From: Microvirga terricola
GTDB taxonomy: Bacteria; Pseudomonadota; Alphaproteobacteria; Rhizobiales; Beijerinckiaceae
DNA length: 64,000 nt
Assembly: GCF_011777495.1 (NCBI RefSeq)
Contig: NZ_JAATJS010000003.1
Coordinates: forward strand, 682,001 to 746,000
Direction of reading: 5' to 3'
The position numbers and the translations under genes were made by a program. Numbering within the stretch: position 1 is the stretch's first letter; the number at the start of each line of letters is the position of its first letter. Under the pieces are notes generated by a model, which was given only the letters and a program-made list of their open reading frames with translations, had not been told where the DNA came from and searched no databases. This document shows positions 8,191-17,236 of the stretch, piece by piece.

Positions 8191-9849
8191 TCAGTTGAGG
8201 CGCGTGATGCGGTCCAGCTTCACCGGCTCAATCGGGCTGTTGCCAGCGAAGTAGGCGGCGAAGGCGTCGATATCGAACGGGCCGTAGAGCGGGTTCTTCG
8301 CCTGCTTGAGCACGGAGAAGCCGTCGCCACCATCAGCCAGGAAGTTGTTGATGGTGACGCGATAGCTCTCTTCCAGAACGATCGGCTTGCCGTTGAGCTT
8401 GATGCTCTCGGCCAGAACCCGGTCGCCGGCAGGGCGGGCGTTGTCCCAAGTATAGCTGAAGCCCTTCGACACGTGCAGGACGCGCGGCTTCGGCTGATTG
8501 GCCCATTGTTGCTCAAGCATCGTCTTGATCTGCGCGCCGGTCAGATCGACGGTGACGAGAGAGTTGGCGAAAGGTTGCACGGCGAAGAGGCCCGCATAGG
8601 TCACCTTGCCTTCGTCTTTCTTCAGAAGATCGGTGCGCACGCCGCCGGGATTCATGAAGGCGACGACGGCGCGTCCGTCACGCTCCGCAGCGGTGGCTGC
8701 AAGCTGGCTATCGGCGATCACGCTACCAAGCGTGGTTTCGCCTGCCGGGCTTTCCTCCTTGGTCAGCGAAGCGCCGATGATGCCGACCACCCGGTTCGCG
8801 AGCGGGGCCGCAAGCTTCTGATATTCCTCGATCAGCTTGGTCTGCTCGGGGTCCTTGGCATAGGTCTCGGTCGCAACGATCACGTTGTCGGCCTTGGCCT
8901 CGATCAGAGCGCGGGTCTTGCGGTCGATCTTGATGTCGATGTTGGTGACGATGCTGCCGAACTTGTCGCCGCTCGTGACCAGACGGCCATCGATCCGGCA
9001 GTTATAGGCCTTGTGCGTATGGCCGCTGATGACGAGGCCCACTGCCTTGTCGAGCTTCTTGACGATGTCGACGATGGGGCCGGAGATACCGGGGCACTCG
9101 TTGTAGTCACCGGTCGGGAAGCCGCCTTCGTGGATTAGCACGACGATGGTGCCGACGCCCCTGGCGCGGATTTCGGGAATGAGGGCGTTCACGGTTTCCG
9201 CCTCGTCCTGGAACTTCAGCCCTTCGACGCCCGACGGCATCACGATGCCGGGGGTGTCCTTGAGCGTCAGGCCGATGAAGGCGACCGGAATGCCTTCGAA
9301 TTCCTTGATGTAGTAGGGCGGAAGGAGCGGCTTATTGGTGGCCGTGTCGATAGTGCTGGCTGCCAGGTACTTGTACTTGGCACCTGTGAACGGGCGCGGG
9401 CCGGCACAGCCGTCCTTCTGGTGGCAGCCTCCGTTCTGCATGCGGAGCAGCTCGACCTTGCCCTCGTCAAACTCGTGGTTACCGACGGCGGACGCCTCAA
9501 GGCCCATGAGCGACAGGGATTCCACAGTCGGCTCGTCATGGAAGAGCGCCGAGAGCAGGGGGCTCGCGCTGATCAGGTCGCCCGCCGCGACGAAGATCGA
9601 GTTCTTGTTGCCGCTCTGCAGTTGCTTGACGAGCGTCGCCATGGCCTCGGAGCCGCCGGCCGGGACCGAGATGGTCTTGGACGGGTCCTTCGGGTCGCGG
9701 ATCTTGATGGTGCCGGGCGGCAGCAGATTGCCGTGGAAGTCGTTGATCGCCAGGATTTTGACGTCAAGCGCGTCCTGTGCGTAGGCGACCCCTGTCGCCC
9801 CGAAGAGGGCGAGCTGAGCGGCCATGGCCAGGGTGGAGAAACGTTTCAT
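8191..9849 (-). CDS. Periplasmic 5'-nucleotidase / UDP-sugar hydrolase family
   Basis: This 552-residue protein is a UshA-type calcineurin-like phosphoesterase that dephosphorylates external nucleotides for uptake. A signal peptide is clear (MKRFSTLAMAAQLALFGATGVAYAQ). The metal site motifs follow: ILAINDFHGNL (33-43 region), AAGDLISASPLLS, GNHEFDEG, and VISGHTHKAYNC. The C-terminal substrate domain includes MNPGGVRTDLL and NNFLADGGDGFSVL. No nearby gene points to a narrower substrate. It is preceded by a 129-base gap and transcribed away from the ferredoxin reductase, whose gene is upstream on the same strand. Confidence 0.93.
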   Translation of the reverse strand: MKRFSTLAMAAQLALFGATGVAYAQDALDVKILAINDFHGNLLPPGTIKIRDPKDPSKTISVPAGGSEAMATLVKQLQSGNKNSIFVAAGDLISASPLLSALFHDEPTVESLSLMGLEASAVGNHEFDEGKVELLRMQNGGCHQKDGCAGPRPFTGAKYKYLAASTIDTATNKPLLPPYYIKEFEGIPVAFIGLTLKDTPGIVMPSGVEGLKFQDEAETVNALIPEIRARGVGTIVVLIHEGGFPTGDYNECPGISGPIVDIVKKLDKAVGLVISGHTHKAYNCRIDGRLVTSGDKFGSIVTNIDIKIDRKTRALIEAKADNVIVATETYAKDPEQTKLIEEYQKLAAPLANRVVGIIGASLTKEESPAGETTLGSVIADSQLAATAAERDGRAVVAFMNPGGVRTDLLKKDEGKVTYAGLFAVQPFANSLVTVDLTGAQIKTMLEQQWANQPKPRVLHVSKGFSYTWDNARPAGDRVLAESIKLNGKPIVLEESYRVTINNFLADGGDGFSVLKQAKNPLYGPFDIDAFAAYFAGNSPIEPVKLDRITRLN

Positions 9850-9978
9850 GGAAGTTCTGCCCTCTGGAAAAGATCGTCGTTAGCCTGTTACGGCGGCGCG
9901 GGTTAAGTCACCCGCGCGCCGCGCAAAATAGCCGCCGTTCGTTATCCGGCTCATTTTCTCGGCGGAGTGCCCGTTCGC

Positions 9979-10752
9979 TCAGCGCTCGGCGAAGGCTTTC
10001 TCGATAACGAAGTGCCCGGCCTCACCGTGGTTGCCTTCCACGAAACCCCGCTCATCGAGCATGGTGCGGAGTTCCTGGATCATCTGCGGGCTGCCGCACA
10101 GCATGACCCGGTCGGATTCGCGGTCGAGCGAGGGGAGGCCGATGTCCTCGAAAAGCTTGTTCGTGGAAATCAGGTCCGTGATCCGTCCGCGATTGCGGAA
10201 GGGCTCGCGCGTGACAGTGGGGTAATAAATCAGCTTTTGGCGGATTTCCTCGCCCAAGAACTCGTCTTCGGGCAAGATCTTCGTGATGGTCTCGCCATAG
10301 GCGAGCTCATCGACCTGACGGCATCCGTGGACGAGGACGACCTTCTCAAAGCGCTCATAGGTCTCGGGGTCGCGGATGATGCTCATGAAGGGGGCGAGGC
10401 CCGTGCCGGTACCGAGGAGGTAGAGGTTTCGTCCCGGCAGGAGGTTGTCGAGAACGAGTGTCCCCGTCGCCTTGCGGCTGACGATGATGGGGTCGCCTTC
10501 CTTCATGTGCTGAAGCCGCGAGGTGAGGGGGCCGTCTGGCACCTTGATGCTGAAGAATTCCAGCTTTTCCTCGTAGTTCGGGCTCACGACGCTGTAGGCT
10601 CGCAGCAGCGGCTTTCCGTCGACCGGGATGCCGATCATCGTGAACTGGCCATTCTTGAAGCGGAAAGACGGGTTCCGGGTCGTGGTGAAGCTGAACAGCG
10701 TGTCGGTCCAGTGATGGATGCTCAAGACGCGTTCTTCGTTCAGATTGCTCAT
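9979..10752 (-). CDS. fpr: Ferredoxin/flavodoxin-NADP+ reductase
   Basis: The 257-residue flavoprotein moves electrons between NADPH and ferredoxin or flavodoxin. Features: an FAD-binding beta-barrel with NGQFTMIGIPVDGKPLLRAYSVVSP, the pyrophosphate loop PLTSRLQHMKEGD, and an NADP domain with LYLLGTGTGLAPFMSIIRDPE and VLVHGCRQVDELAY. The C-terminal VIEKAFAER is typical of the bacterial subclass that acts in oxidative stress defence and iron-sulphur supply. It seems to be a single-gene unit between the livF terminus and the nucleotidase. Confidence 0.95.
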   Translation of the reverse strand: MSNLNEERVLSIHHWTDTLFSFTTTRNPSFRFKNGQFTMIGIPVDGKPLLRAYSVVSPNYEEKLEFFSIKVPDGPLTSRLQHMKEGDPIIVSRKATGTLVLDNLLPGRNLYLLGTGTGLAPFMSIIRDPETYERFEKVVLVHGCRQVDELAYGETITKILPEDEFLGEEIRQKLIYYPTVTREPFRNRGRITDLISTNKLFEDIGLPSLDRESDRVMLCGSPQMIQELRTMLDERGFVEGNHGEAGHFVIEKAFAER

Positions 10753-10936
10753 GCCTTCGGTCCGTCCTCGAAAGTGTTCAAAAAGTCCCGTCTCAAGGAC
10801 GAAACTCCTTTGTCGGCCTGCTGTGCCGCTCGCATGCCCATTTATCTCCGCGATTTCTGAGCAGAAGGTCAGGCCGCAGGCATCAATTCCTTGCCTTGCC
10901 GCTTTGCGTGGCTCTCATACCACAAGGTACGAAAGA

Positions 10937-11641
10937 TCAAACAGCCAGATAAGCGTCGCGGATGCCGGGATTGGCTTCGAGCTCGGCCATCGTGCCGCTG
11001 AAGCGGATGCGGCCCTTCTCGATGATAGAGGCGCGATCCGAAATTTTTCGGGCGAAATGCAGGTTCTGCTCCGAGAGGAGGACGCTCAGGCCCTCCCGCT
11101 TCATGGCGAGAACGACCTCGGCCATTTCCTCGACGATCTTAGGGGCTAACCCCTCCGAAGGCTCGTCGAGGAGGAGGAGGGAGGGGTTTCCCATCAAGGT
11201 TCGGCCAATGGTGAGCATCTGCTGCTCGCCCCCGCTCATACGCCCGCCAAGCCTACCGCGCATCTCGCCGAGGTTTGGGAAGAGGGAGAAGACCTTGTCC
11301 CGCGTCCAGGCCGGCGCTCCCTTACGGGGTGGCTGGCGGCCGACCATGAGGTTTTCCTCCACGGTCAATTCAGTGAAAATCCGGCGGTCCTCCGGCACAT
11401 AGCCGAGGCCAAGCCTTGCGATCTCATGGGTCTGGAGGGTCGAGATATCTCTTCCCTCGAAGACGATGCGGCCTGTTCTCTGCGGCACGAGCCCCATGAT
11501 CGAGCGCAGGGTCGTCGATTTTCCCGCCCCGTTGCGCCCCAGAAGCGCGACAACCTCGCCGGCGCCGACGTCGAGCGCGACATCGGATAGGATGTGAGCC
11601 GGGCCATAGAAGCTATCGAGCTGCGAGACGCTGAGCTTCAT
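10937..11641 (-). CDS. livF: Branched-chain-amino-acid-type ABC transporter ATPase LivF
   Basis: The 234-residue ATPase is the LivF member of a HAAT-type ABC importer. Walker A LLGRNGAGKST, the signature GGRMSGGEQQMLTIGRTLM (LSGGQ variant MSGGE) and Walker B LLLLDEPSEGLAP are visible. The start codon shares a base with the livG stop (TGATG), indicating translational coupling. It is last of the order substrate-binding protein, fused permease, livG, livF on the minus strand. The ligand may be an amino acid, amide or other small organic; the family is broad. Confidence 0.94.
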   Translation of the reverse strand: MKLSVSQLDSFYGPAHILSDVALDVGAGEVVALLGRNGAGKSTTLRSIMGLVPQRTGRIVFEGRDISTLQTHEIARLGLGYVPEDRRIFTELTVEENLMVGRQPPRKGAPAWTRDKVFSLFPNLGEMRGRLGGRMSGGEQQMLTIGRTLMGNPSLLLLDEPSEGLAPKIVEEMAEVVLAMKREGLSVLLSEQNLHFARKISDRASIIEKGRIRFSGTMAELEANPGIRDAYLAV

Positions 11642-12387
11642 CAGGTCGCCCCGCCGAGATAGGTGGCCTTGACCCTGGCGTCGTTCCGCACCTGCTGCGG
11701 CACGCCTTGAGCGATCAGTTCGCCCCGGTTCAGCACCATGATCCGGTCCGCATGGGCAAACACCACGTCCATGTCATGTTCGGTGAAAAGCACACCAAGG
11801 CCTCGCTCGCGGGCGATGCGAGCCGTCAGGTTCATGAGGTCTGCACGTTCCTTTGGCGCCATTCCAGCGGTCGGCTCGTCCATGAGAAGTAACTTCGGCT
11901 CGTTCGCCAGCGCCACGGCGAGTTCAAGTCGCTTCAGGTCGCCATAGGCGAGTTCCCCGCAAGCGCGCTCGGCCTGATGGCCCATGCCGACCAGATCGAG
12001 GAGCGCATCGGCCCGCCCGACGTGGAAACGGCCCGCGAAGCCGCGCGGAACGAAAAGCTCGCGATGGTGGGAGAGCAGGGCGACCTGCATATTTTCGCGC
12101 ACGGTCATGGAATTGAAAGTCGCCGTGATCTGAAAGGTGCGCCCGACACCTAAGCGCCAGATGGCGCGCGGGCTGAGACCAGTCGTATTTCGGCCCGCAA
12201 TGCGGATGACGCCTCGATCTGGTCGGATCTGGCCATTGAGCATGTTGAAACAGGTGCTCTTGCCCGCACCGTTCGGGCCGATGAGGGCGAGGATCTTGCC
12301 GGTTTCAAGCGCGAACGAGACATCTCGGACAGCATGAACGCCGCCGTAGGACTTGGTGAGACCCTCGACTTCAAGGAGCGCCGTCAT
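11641..12387 (-). CDS. livG: Branched-chain-amino-acid-type ABC transporter ATPase LivG
   Basis: The 248-residue protein is the LivG-type ATPase: Walker A LIGPNGAGKSTCFNMLNG, long LivG-specific insert with VGRTFQITATFNSMTVRENMQVALL, Walker B LLLMDEPTAGMAPKER and C-terminal GVPQQVRNDARVKATYLGG. The start at 12387 gives MTALLEVEGLTKSYGG and overlaps the permease stop by four bases (ATGA). Upstream in-frame sequence belongs to the permease gene in another phase. It pairs with livF to power the fused LivHM permease. Confidence 0.94.
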   Translation of the reverse strand: MTALLEVEGLTKSYGGVHAVRDVSFALETGKILALIGPNGAGKSTCFNMLNGQIRPDRGVIRIAGRNTTGLSPRAIWRLGVGRTFQITATFNSMTVRENMQVALLSHHRELFVPRGFAGRFHVGRADALLDLVGMGHQAERACGELAYGDLKRLELAVALANEPKLLLMDEPTAGMAPKERADLMNLTARIARERGLGVLFTEHDMDVVFAHADRIMVLNRGELIAQGVPQQVRNDARVKATYLGGAT

Positions 12388-14255
12388 TCTGCGGCCTCCG
12401 CGACGGCGGCGGCTTTCGCGCGCGGCCTTCGGGCCCGCATGTCCTCGATGAAGCCGACGATGCCTTTCGGAAAAGCGACGACCAAGGTCACGATGACGCC
12501 GCCGAGTACCAGTTTGGAGAATTCCGCCTGGCTGACGAGCCAAATGGCGAGCGCCTTATAAACAATGGCCCCGGCGACCGCGCCGGACACCGTCTCGACG
12601 CCGCCGAGCAGCACCATGACGAGACCATCAATCGAAAGCGGGATCGCGAGGTTTTCGGGAAAGACGCTGCCTTTCAGGAACGCGAAGAGCGCTCCCGCGA
12701 TGCCGGCGAAGGTGCCTGCAACGATGAATGCTGTCCACTGGACCCGCTTGCGGTCGATGCCGATGGCCTCCGCGCGCAGATCGGAATCCCGCGCCGCGCG
12801 CATGGCATAGCCGAAGGGCGAGAAGGCGAGGGCGCGTAGCGCTGCAATGCCGGTCGCGGTGATGGCAAGAACGAGCCAATAAAATCGCTCGGGATTTGCG
12901 GCCCAAGCCGAAGGCCAGACGCCCAGAATGCCGTTGTCGCCGCCCGTCCCTTCCACCCATTGGAAAGCGACCGACCAGGTGATCTGCGCGAAGGCCAGCG
13001 TCAGCATGGCGAAATAGACGCCGGAGAGCCGGACGCAGAACCAGCCGAAAACGACCGCGCCCGCAAGGCCGAGAAGCGGCCCGACAAGAAGCGCCACTTC
13101 CATCGGCAGGCCTGCACTTTTAGCGACGAACGCCGCGCCATAGGCGCCGAGCCCGAAATAGGCGGCATGGCCGAACGAGGAGAGGCCGCCGACCGTCATG
13201 AGAAAGCCGAGGCTCGCGGCAAACAGGGTGAAGACCAAAATCTCCGCCGCGACGGTGAGCGCATAAGCACCATCGACCAGAGGCAGCAGCGCCGCGACCA
13301 GCGCGGCGAGAGCGGCAGCGATACGCTCAGTGCGCGTAAAGGGCTTCCAGGGGCGGATGGTCAGGCCGAGGGTCTGACGAGGCTGGCCTTCGGCGCGGCC
13401 AAACAATCCCCACGGCCGAAAAACGAGGATCGCGGCCATAACGAGGAAGACGAGAACGAGCGATATTTTAGGTAGGATCAGGATGCCGAAGGCATTGAGT
13501 TCGGAGACGATGACCGCCGCGATGAACGCGCCGAACACGCTGCCGAGGCCGCCGATGACCACCACCACGAACGCCTCGACGATGATGCGCAGGTCCATGG
13601 CGTGGCTCACCGCATCGCGCGGAATCTGCAACGCCCCACCGAGCCCGGCGAGAAAGACGCCGAGCGCAAAAACGCTGGTGAACAGCCATTTCTGATTGAC
13701 GCCCAGCGCCGCGACCATGTCCCGATCCTGCGTCGCCGCGCGGACCAGCACACCCCAGCGAGTGCGGCGAAAGAGGAGCCACAGAAGCCCAAGGACGGTG
13801 GGGCCGAGAACGATCAGAAACAGGTCGTAGCGCGGCACCAGCTGGCCGAAGATTTCGATCGCACCCTTAAGGCCGGGCGCGCGCGGACCCACAAGATCCT
13901 CCGGCCCCCAGATCATGACCACGAGGTCCTGCACCATCAGTGTCAGGCCGAAGGTGGCCAGCAACTGAAAAAGCTCGGGCGCGCGATAGATCCGCCGCAG
14001 CAGCATAATTTCGACGATGACGCCGATGGCGGCAATAGCGAGCGCGGCGGTCAAAAGACCGCCCCAGAAGCCGAGCGGCCCGGAAAGCCGCTCGGTCAGG
14101 GTGTAAGCTAGGTAGGCGCCGAGCATGTAGAAGGCGCCGTGCGCGAAGTTCACGATCCGCGTCACGCCGAAGATGATCGACAGGCCTGACGCGACGAGAA
14201 ACAGCGAAGCTGCACTCGCAAGGCCGGTTAGAAACTGGACGGCGAGAAATTCCAC
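12384..14255 (-). CDS. Fused LivH-LivM permease of branched-chain-amino-acid-type ABC importer
   Basis: This 623-residue membrane protein joins two permeases that are usually separate genes. Residues about 1-290 are LivH-like (ASGLSIIFGVTRIVNFAHGAFYMLGAYLAY near the N-terminus, and the EAFVVVVIGGLGSVFGAF loop). Residues about 310-600 are LivM-like (GFLMTVGGLSSFGHAAYFGLGAYGAAF, RAARDSDLRAEAIGID, MVLLGGVETVSGAVAG). They are linked by a short segment near GRAEGQPRQTLGLTIRPWKPF. Both halves keep the EAA-like coupling loops. The frame is open throughout, so this is a true fusion rather than a sequencing join. It follows the binding-protein gene by six bases and overlaps livG by four. Confidence 0.92.
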   Translation of the reverse strand: MEFLAVQFLTGLASAASLFLVASGLSIIFGVTRIVNFAHGAFYMLGAYLAYTLTERLSGPLGFWGGLLTAALAIAAIGVIVEIMLLRRIYRAPELFQLLATFGLTLMVQDLVVMIWGPEDLVGPRAPGLKGAIEIFGQLVPRYDLFLIVLGPTVLGLLWLLFRRTRWGVLVRAATQDRDMVAALGVNQKWLFTSVFALGVFLAGLGGALQIPRDAVSHAMDLRIIVEAFVVVVIGGLGSVFGAFIAAVIVSELNAFGILILPKISLVLVFLVMAAILVFRPWGLFGRAEGQPRQTLGLTIRPWKPFTRTERIAAALAALVAALLPLVDGAYALTVAAEILVFTLFAASLGFLMTVGGLSSFGHAAYFGLGAYGAAFVAKSAGLPMEVALLVGPLLGLAGAVVFGWFCVRLSGVYFAMLTLAFAQITWSVAFQWVEGTGGDNGILGVWPSAWAANPERFYWLVLAITATGIAALRALAFSPFGYAMRAARDSDLRAEAIGIDRKRVQWTAFIVAGTFAGIAGALFAFLKGSVFPENLAIPLSIDGLVMVLLGGVETVSGAVAGAIVYKALAIWLVSQAEFSKLVLGGVIVTLVVAFPKGIVGFIEDMRARRPRAKAAAVAEAAE

Positions 14256-14261
14256 GGAGGG

Positions 14262-15467
14262 TTATTCCGCAGGCCGCAGCTTCTTCACCTCGTCGTCGCT
14301 GGGCAAGTACTTGGCGCCGCTGCGATAACCGAAATCGACCATCACGCCCTTGCCATCCTTGACCGCCGTCTTGCCGACGAAGGCTCCGAGCGTCGATTGG
14401 TGGTCGCTCTTGCGGAAGGCGATTTTTCCGAAGGGCGAGTCGAGTTCGATCCCTTCCGCCGCTTCGATCATCTTGTCCGTGTCGGTCGAGCTCGCCTTGG
14501 CCAGGATCGCCGCGACCGATTTCATCGTGGCGTAGCCGACAATCGAACCGAGGCGCGGATAATCGTTGAACTTGGCCTGATAGGCCTTGAGGAAAGCGTC
14601 GTGTTCCGGTGCCTTGATGGCGTACCAGGGATAGCCGGTCACGGTCCAACCCTCCGGCGTCTCGTCCTTCAGCGGGTCGAGATATTCGGGCTCGCCGGTC
14701 AGGAAGCTCACGACCGCGCGGTCTTTGAACAGGCCGCGCGTATTGCCTTCGCGCGCCAGCTTGACGAGGTCGGGGCCGAACGTGACGTTCAGGATCGCTT
14801 CGGGCTTCGACGCGGCGATGGCCTGCACCACCGCCCCGGCGTCGATTTTGCCCTGCGGCGGCCATTGCTCCGCCACCCATTCGATATCCGGGCGCTTGGC
14901 CGAGAGAAGTTGCTTGAACACCGTCACGGCGGATTGGCCGTATTCGTAGTTCGGCGCGATGGTGGCCCAGCGCTTGGCGGGCAGCTTGGCGGCTTCTTCG
15001 GCCAGCATCGCCGCCTGCATGTAGTTCGAGGGGCGCAGACGGAAGGTATAGCGGTTGCCCTGTGACCAGGTCATAGCGTCGGTGAGGGGCTCCGCCGCCA
15101 TGAAGAAAACTTTCTTCTGCTTGGCGAAATCCGAAACGGCGAGGCCAATATTGGAAAAAAAGGTGCCGGTGAGGAGCGCAACGCCCTCCCGCGAAACCAG
15201 CTCATTGGCGGCGGTGACGGCATCCGCAGGCTTGCCGGCGTCGTCCTTCGAGATCACGACAATTTTCTTGCCGCCGATGCCGCCGGCCGCGTTGACTTCG
15301 TCAACCGCGAGCTGCCAGCCCTTGCGATAGGGCTCGGTGAAGGCTGGAATACCGGAATAGCTATTGATTTCGCCGATCTTGATCTCGTTCTGCGCCAGGG
15401 CAGCCGTTCCCGCGCCCATCACGGCGAGGAAGGCGAGGGACGCCGACAACCGAAACCCCATCTTCAT
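14262..15467 (-). CDS. Leu/Ile/Val-type periplasmic substrate-binding protein
   Basis: This is the binding protein of the adjacent HAAT-type importer, 401 residues from ATG 15467. A signal peptide (MKMGFRLSASLAFLAVMGAGTAALAQ) precedes the mature start NEIKIGEINSYSGIPAF. The type-1 periplasmic fold is visible (GWQLAVDEVNAAGGIGGKKI, DAVTAANELVSREGVALLTG, PNYEYGQSAVTVFKQLL). Met at 15485 and 15461 are alternative starts. It is first in an operon with the fused permease and two ATPases. The ligand cannot be read from sequence. The XdhC/MobA genes are divergent, so a link with molybdoenzyme substrates is only a guess. Confidence 0.9.
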   Translation of the reverse strand: MKMGFRLSASLAFLAVMGAGTAALAQNEIKIGEINSYSGIPAFTEPYRKGWQLAVDEVNAAGGIGGKKIVVISKDDAGKPADAVTAANELVSREGVALLTGTFFSNIGLAVSDFAKQKKVFFMAAEPLTDAMTWSQGNRYTFRLRPSNYMQAAMLAEEAAKLPAKRWATIAPNYEYGQSAVTVFKQLLSAKRPDIEWVAEQWPPQGKIDAGAVVQAIAASKPEAILNVTFGPDLVKLAREGNTRGLFKDRAVVSFLTGEPEYLDPLKDETPEGWTVTGYPWYAIKAPEHDAFLKAYQAKFNDYPRLGSIVGYATMKSVAAILAKASSTDTDKMIEAAEGIELDSPFGKIAFRKSDHQSTLGAFVGKTAVKDGKGVMVDFGYRSGAKYLPSDDEVKKLRPAE

Positions 15468-15621
15468 GACCTGCTCACTTTTCATCTGACCGGCAACAGC
15501 GCCCCTCCATACCGCCAAAGGCCGCCGCAAACAAACGCTGTCTCGCATTTCCCCTGGCCCTGTTCGATCCCGCCTCCACATTGAGCGTTGAAGGATGGAG
15601 GCGAGCGAGGAGGTTCAAAAG

Positions 15622-15945
15622 ATGCTTTCCAGCGATACCGACATTTTGGGGCAGGCCGAGGCGTGGAGGCGCGCCGGGAAGGGCGTGGCGCTCGCCACCG
15701 TTATCGAAACCTGGGGGTCAGCTCCCCGTCCGGTCGGCAGCCAGTTGGTCGTTGATGCGGACGCCCATTTCCTCGGTTCCGTCTCCGGTGGCTGTGTGGA
15801 GGGGGACGTCATCACCGAGGCCATCGACGTGATCGGCGACGGGAGGCCCCGCCTGCTGGAATTCGGTGTCGCGGATGAAACCGCCTGGCGGGCCGGCTTG
15901 TCCTGCGGCGGGCGCATCAGGATCTATCTCGAGCGCTTGGATTAG
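15622..15945 (+). CDS. XdhC/CoxI-family N-terminal domain protein
   Basis: This 107-residue protein is the N-terminal half of an XdhC/CoxI-type protein, which inserts sulphurated molybdenum cofactor into hydroxylases of the xanthine/CO dehydrogenase family. It shows GVALATVIETWGSAPRPVGSQLVVD, the conserved GSVSGGCVEGDVI loop and a terminal GLSCGGRIRIYLE motif, both cysteines being typical. ATG 15622 is chosen because a perfect AGGAGG lies eight bases upstream; an ATG at 15595 would place that site inside the frame. The Rossmann half is a separate gene six bases downstream. Confidence 0.88.
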   Translation: MLSSDTDILGQAEAWRRAGKGVALATVIETWGSAPRPVGSQLVVDADAHFLGSVSGGCVEGDVITEAIDVIGDGRPRLLEFGVADETAWRAGLSCGGRIRIYLERLD

Positions 15946-15950
15946 CCCGT

Positions 15951-16643
15951 ATGAAGCTTGACCTCCTGTCCGAACTCAATGTGGAACGGTCTGCCCGTCG
16001 CGGCGCGGTGGTGGTGACTGATATCGAAACCGGCGCGCAGCGCCTCGTGCGCGGCGAGGGCCTGAAAGGCGATCCTCTCGCGGAAGAGTTGAGGGAGTAT
16101 CTGGGCCTTGGCAAAAGCGGTTTAATCGAAAGGGAGGGGCATCATTTCTTCCTGAACGTCCAAACGCCGCCCGTCAGGGCCGTGATCGTTGGCGCCGTGC
16201 ATGTCAGCCAGGTGCTCGCGCCTCTCATGCGCAACCTCGATCTCGACGTGACGATCATCGACCCGCGCGCGGCTTTCGCGACGCCCGAACGTTTTCCCGA
16301 TGTGCCGGTCGTGATCGAATGGCCCGACAAAGTGCTGCCTGCACTTGGACTCGATGCCTACACCGCGCTGGCGGTGCTGACCCACGATCCGCGCATTGAC
16401 GATCCGGCCCTGATCGCCGCATTGCGGGCCGACTGCTTCTACATTGGGGCGCTCGGCTCGCGGAAGACACATGAACGGCGGGTCGAACGATTTAAGGAGG
16501 CGGGGTTCAGCGAAGCAGATATCGCTCGCATTCATGCGCCGATCGGGCTCGATATCGGAGCCGCATCGCCCGGCGAGATCGCAGTGTCGATCCTCGCGGA
16601 GATGATCGCAACTTTGCGAAAAGATCGGAGGCGAACAGCATGA
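15951..16643 (+). CDS. XdhC-family Rossmann-domain protein
   Basis: This 230-residue protein is the C-terminal Rossmann half of an XdhC-type chaperone. After a variable N-terminal part it shows AVIVGAVHVSQVLAPLMRNLDLDVTIIDPR, VLTHDPRIDDPALIAALRADCFYIGALGS and the terminal IHAPIGLDIGAASPGEIAVSILAEMIA, all family hallmarks. With the preceding gene it makes a two-part XdhC. Its stop overlaps the start of the next gene by four bases (ATGA). No molybdoenzyme structural gene lies within the window. Confidence 0.9.
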   Translation: MKLDLLSELNVERSARRGAVVVTDIETGAQRLVRGEGLKGDPLAEELREYLGLGKSGLIEREGHHFFLNVQTPPVRAVIVGAVHVSQVLAPLMRNLDLDVTIIDPRAAFATPERFPDVPVVIEWPDKVLPALGLDAYTALAVLTHDPRIDDPALIAALRADCFYIGALGSRKTHERRVERFKEAGFSEADIARIHAPIGLDIGAASPGEIAVSILAEMIATLRKDRRRTA

Positions 16644-17230
16644 GTGGCGTTGCCGCTCTCATCCTCGCCGCAGGACAGGGGAGCCGCTTCGGCACGGAGC
16701 CGAAGCTTTTGGCACACTTTCGCGGAAAACCCCTCATTCGCCATGTCGTGGAGGCGGTCATGGGATCGTCCGCACGGCCGGTGATCGTGGTGACAGGCTA
16801 CAGGGCGCGAGAGGTTGAACGAACCGTTTCCGGGTTAGAGGTCGGCATTGTGCGCAACCCGTCCTTTTCCGAAGGTCTTTCGACTTCCCTGAAAACCGGG
16901 TTCGCGGCCCTGCCGCCGGAGGTTCAAGGCGTCATTATTCTTCTTGGCGACATGCCGCTTATCACCACCGGCCTTATCAACGTGTTGATCGCCGCCTGGA
17001 GCGAGGAAAGACCCTATGCGCTGGTTCCGACGTTCAACGGAAGACGCGGCAATCCCGTCGTGCTCTCGCGTGAAATCGGGATGATGGTCGGCTCACTTTC
17101 TGGAGACACAGGTGCTTCTCTCATCTTGCGCGGAAGAAGCGACGTGCTGGAATGGCCGGTCGATGACCCCGCCATTCTGGAGGATATCGACACGCCGGAT
17201 ATGCTACAGGAAGCCGCAATGCTGAAGTAG
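16640..17230 (+). CDS. MobA-like NTP transferase (molybdenum cofactor cytidylyltransferase type)
   Basis: The 196-residue protein belongs to the MobA/MocA nucleotidyltransferase family that attaches CMP or GMP to molybdopterin cofactor. It has the nucleotide-binding N-terminus AALILAAGQGSRFGTEPKLLAHFRGKPLIRHVVEAV and the metal-binding GVIILLGDMPLITTGLI segment. Linkage to XdhC favours a MocA-like role making molybdopterin cytosine dinucleotide for xanthine-dehydrogenase-family enzymes. The start overlaps the XdhC stop, so the three genes form one operon. Confidence 0.9.
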   Translation: MSGVAALILAAGQGSRFGTEPKLLAHFRGKPLIRHVVEAVMGSSARPVIVVTGYRAREVERTVSGLEVGIVRNPSFSEGLSTSLKTGFAALPPEVQGVIILLGDMPLITTGLINVLIAAWSEERPYALVPTFNGRRGNPVVLSREIGMMVGSLSGDTGASLILRGRSDVLEWPVDDPAILEDIDTPDMLQEAAMLK

Positions 17231-17236
17231 CGGTCT

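Noticed and set aside
12388..12543. Longer livG start at 12543
   Set aside because: The extra N-terminus is arginine-rich sequence lying in the permease gene; ATG 12387 gives the family N-terminus and an ATGA overlap.
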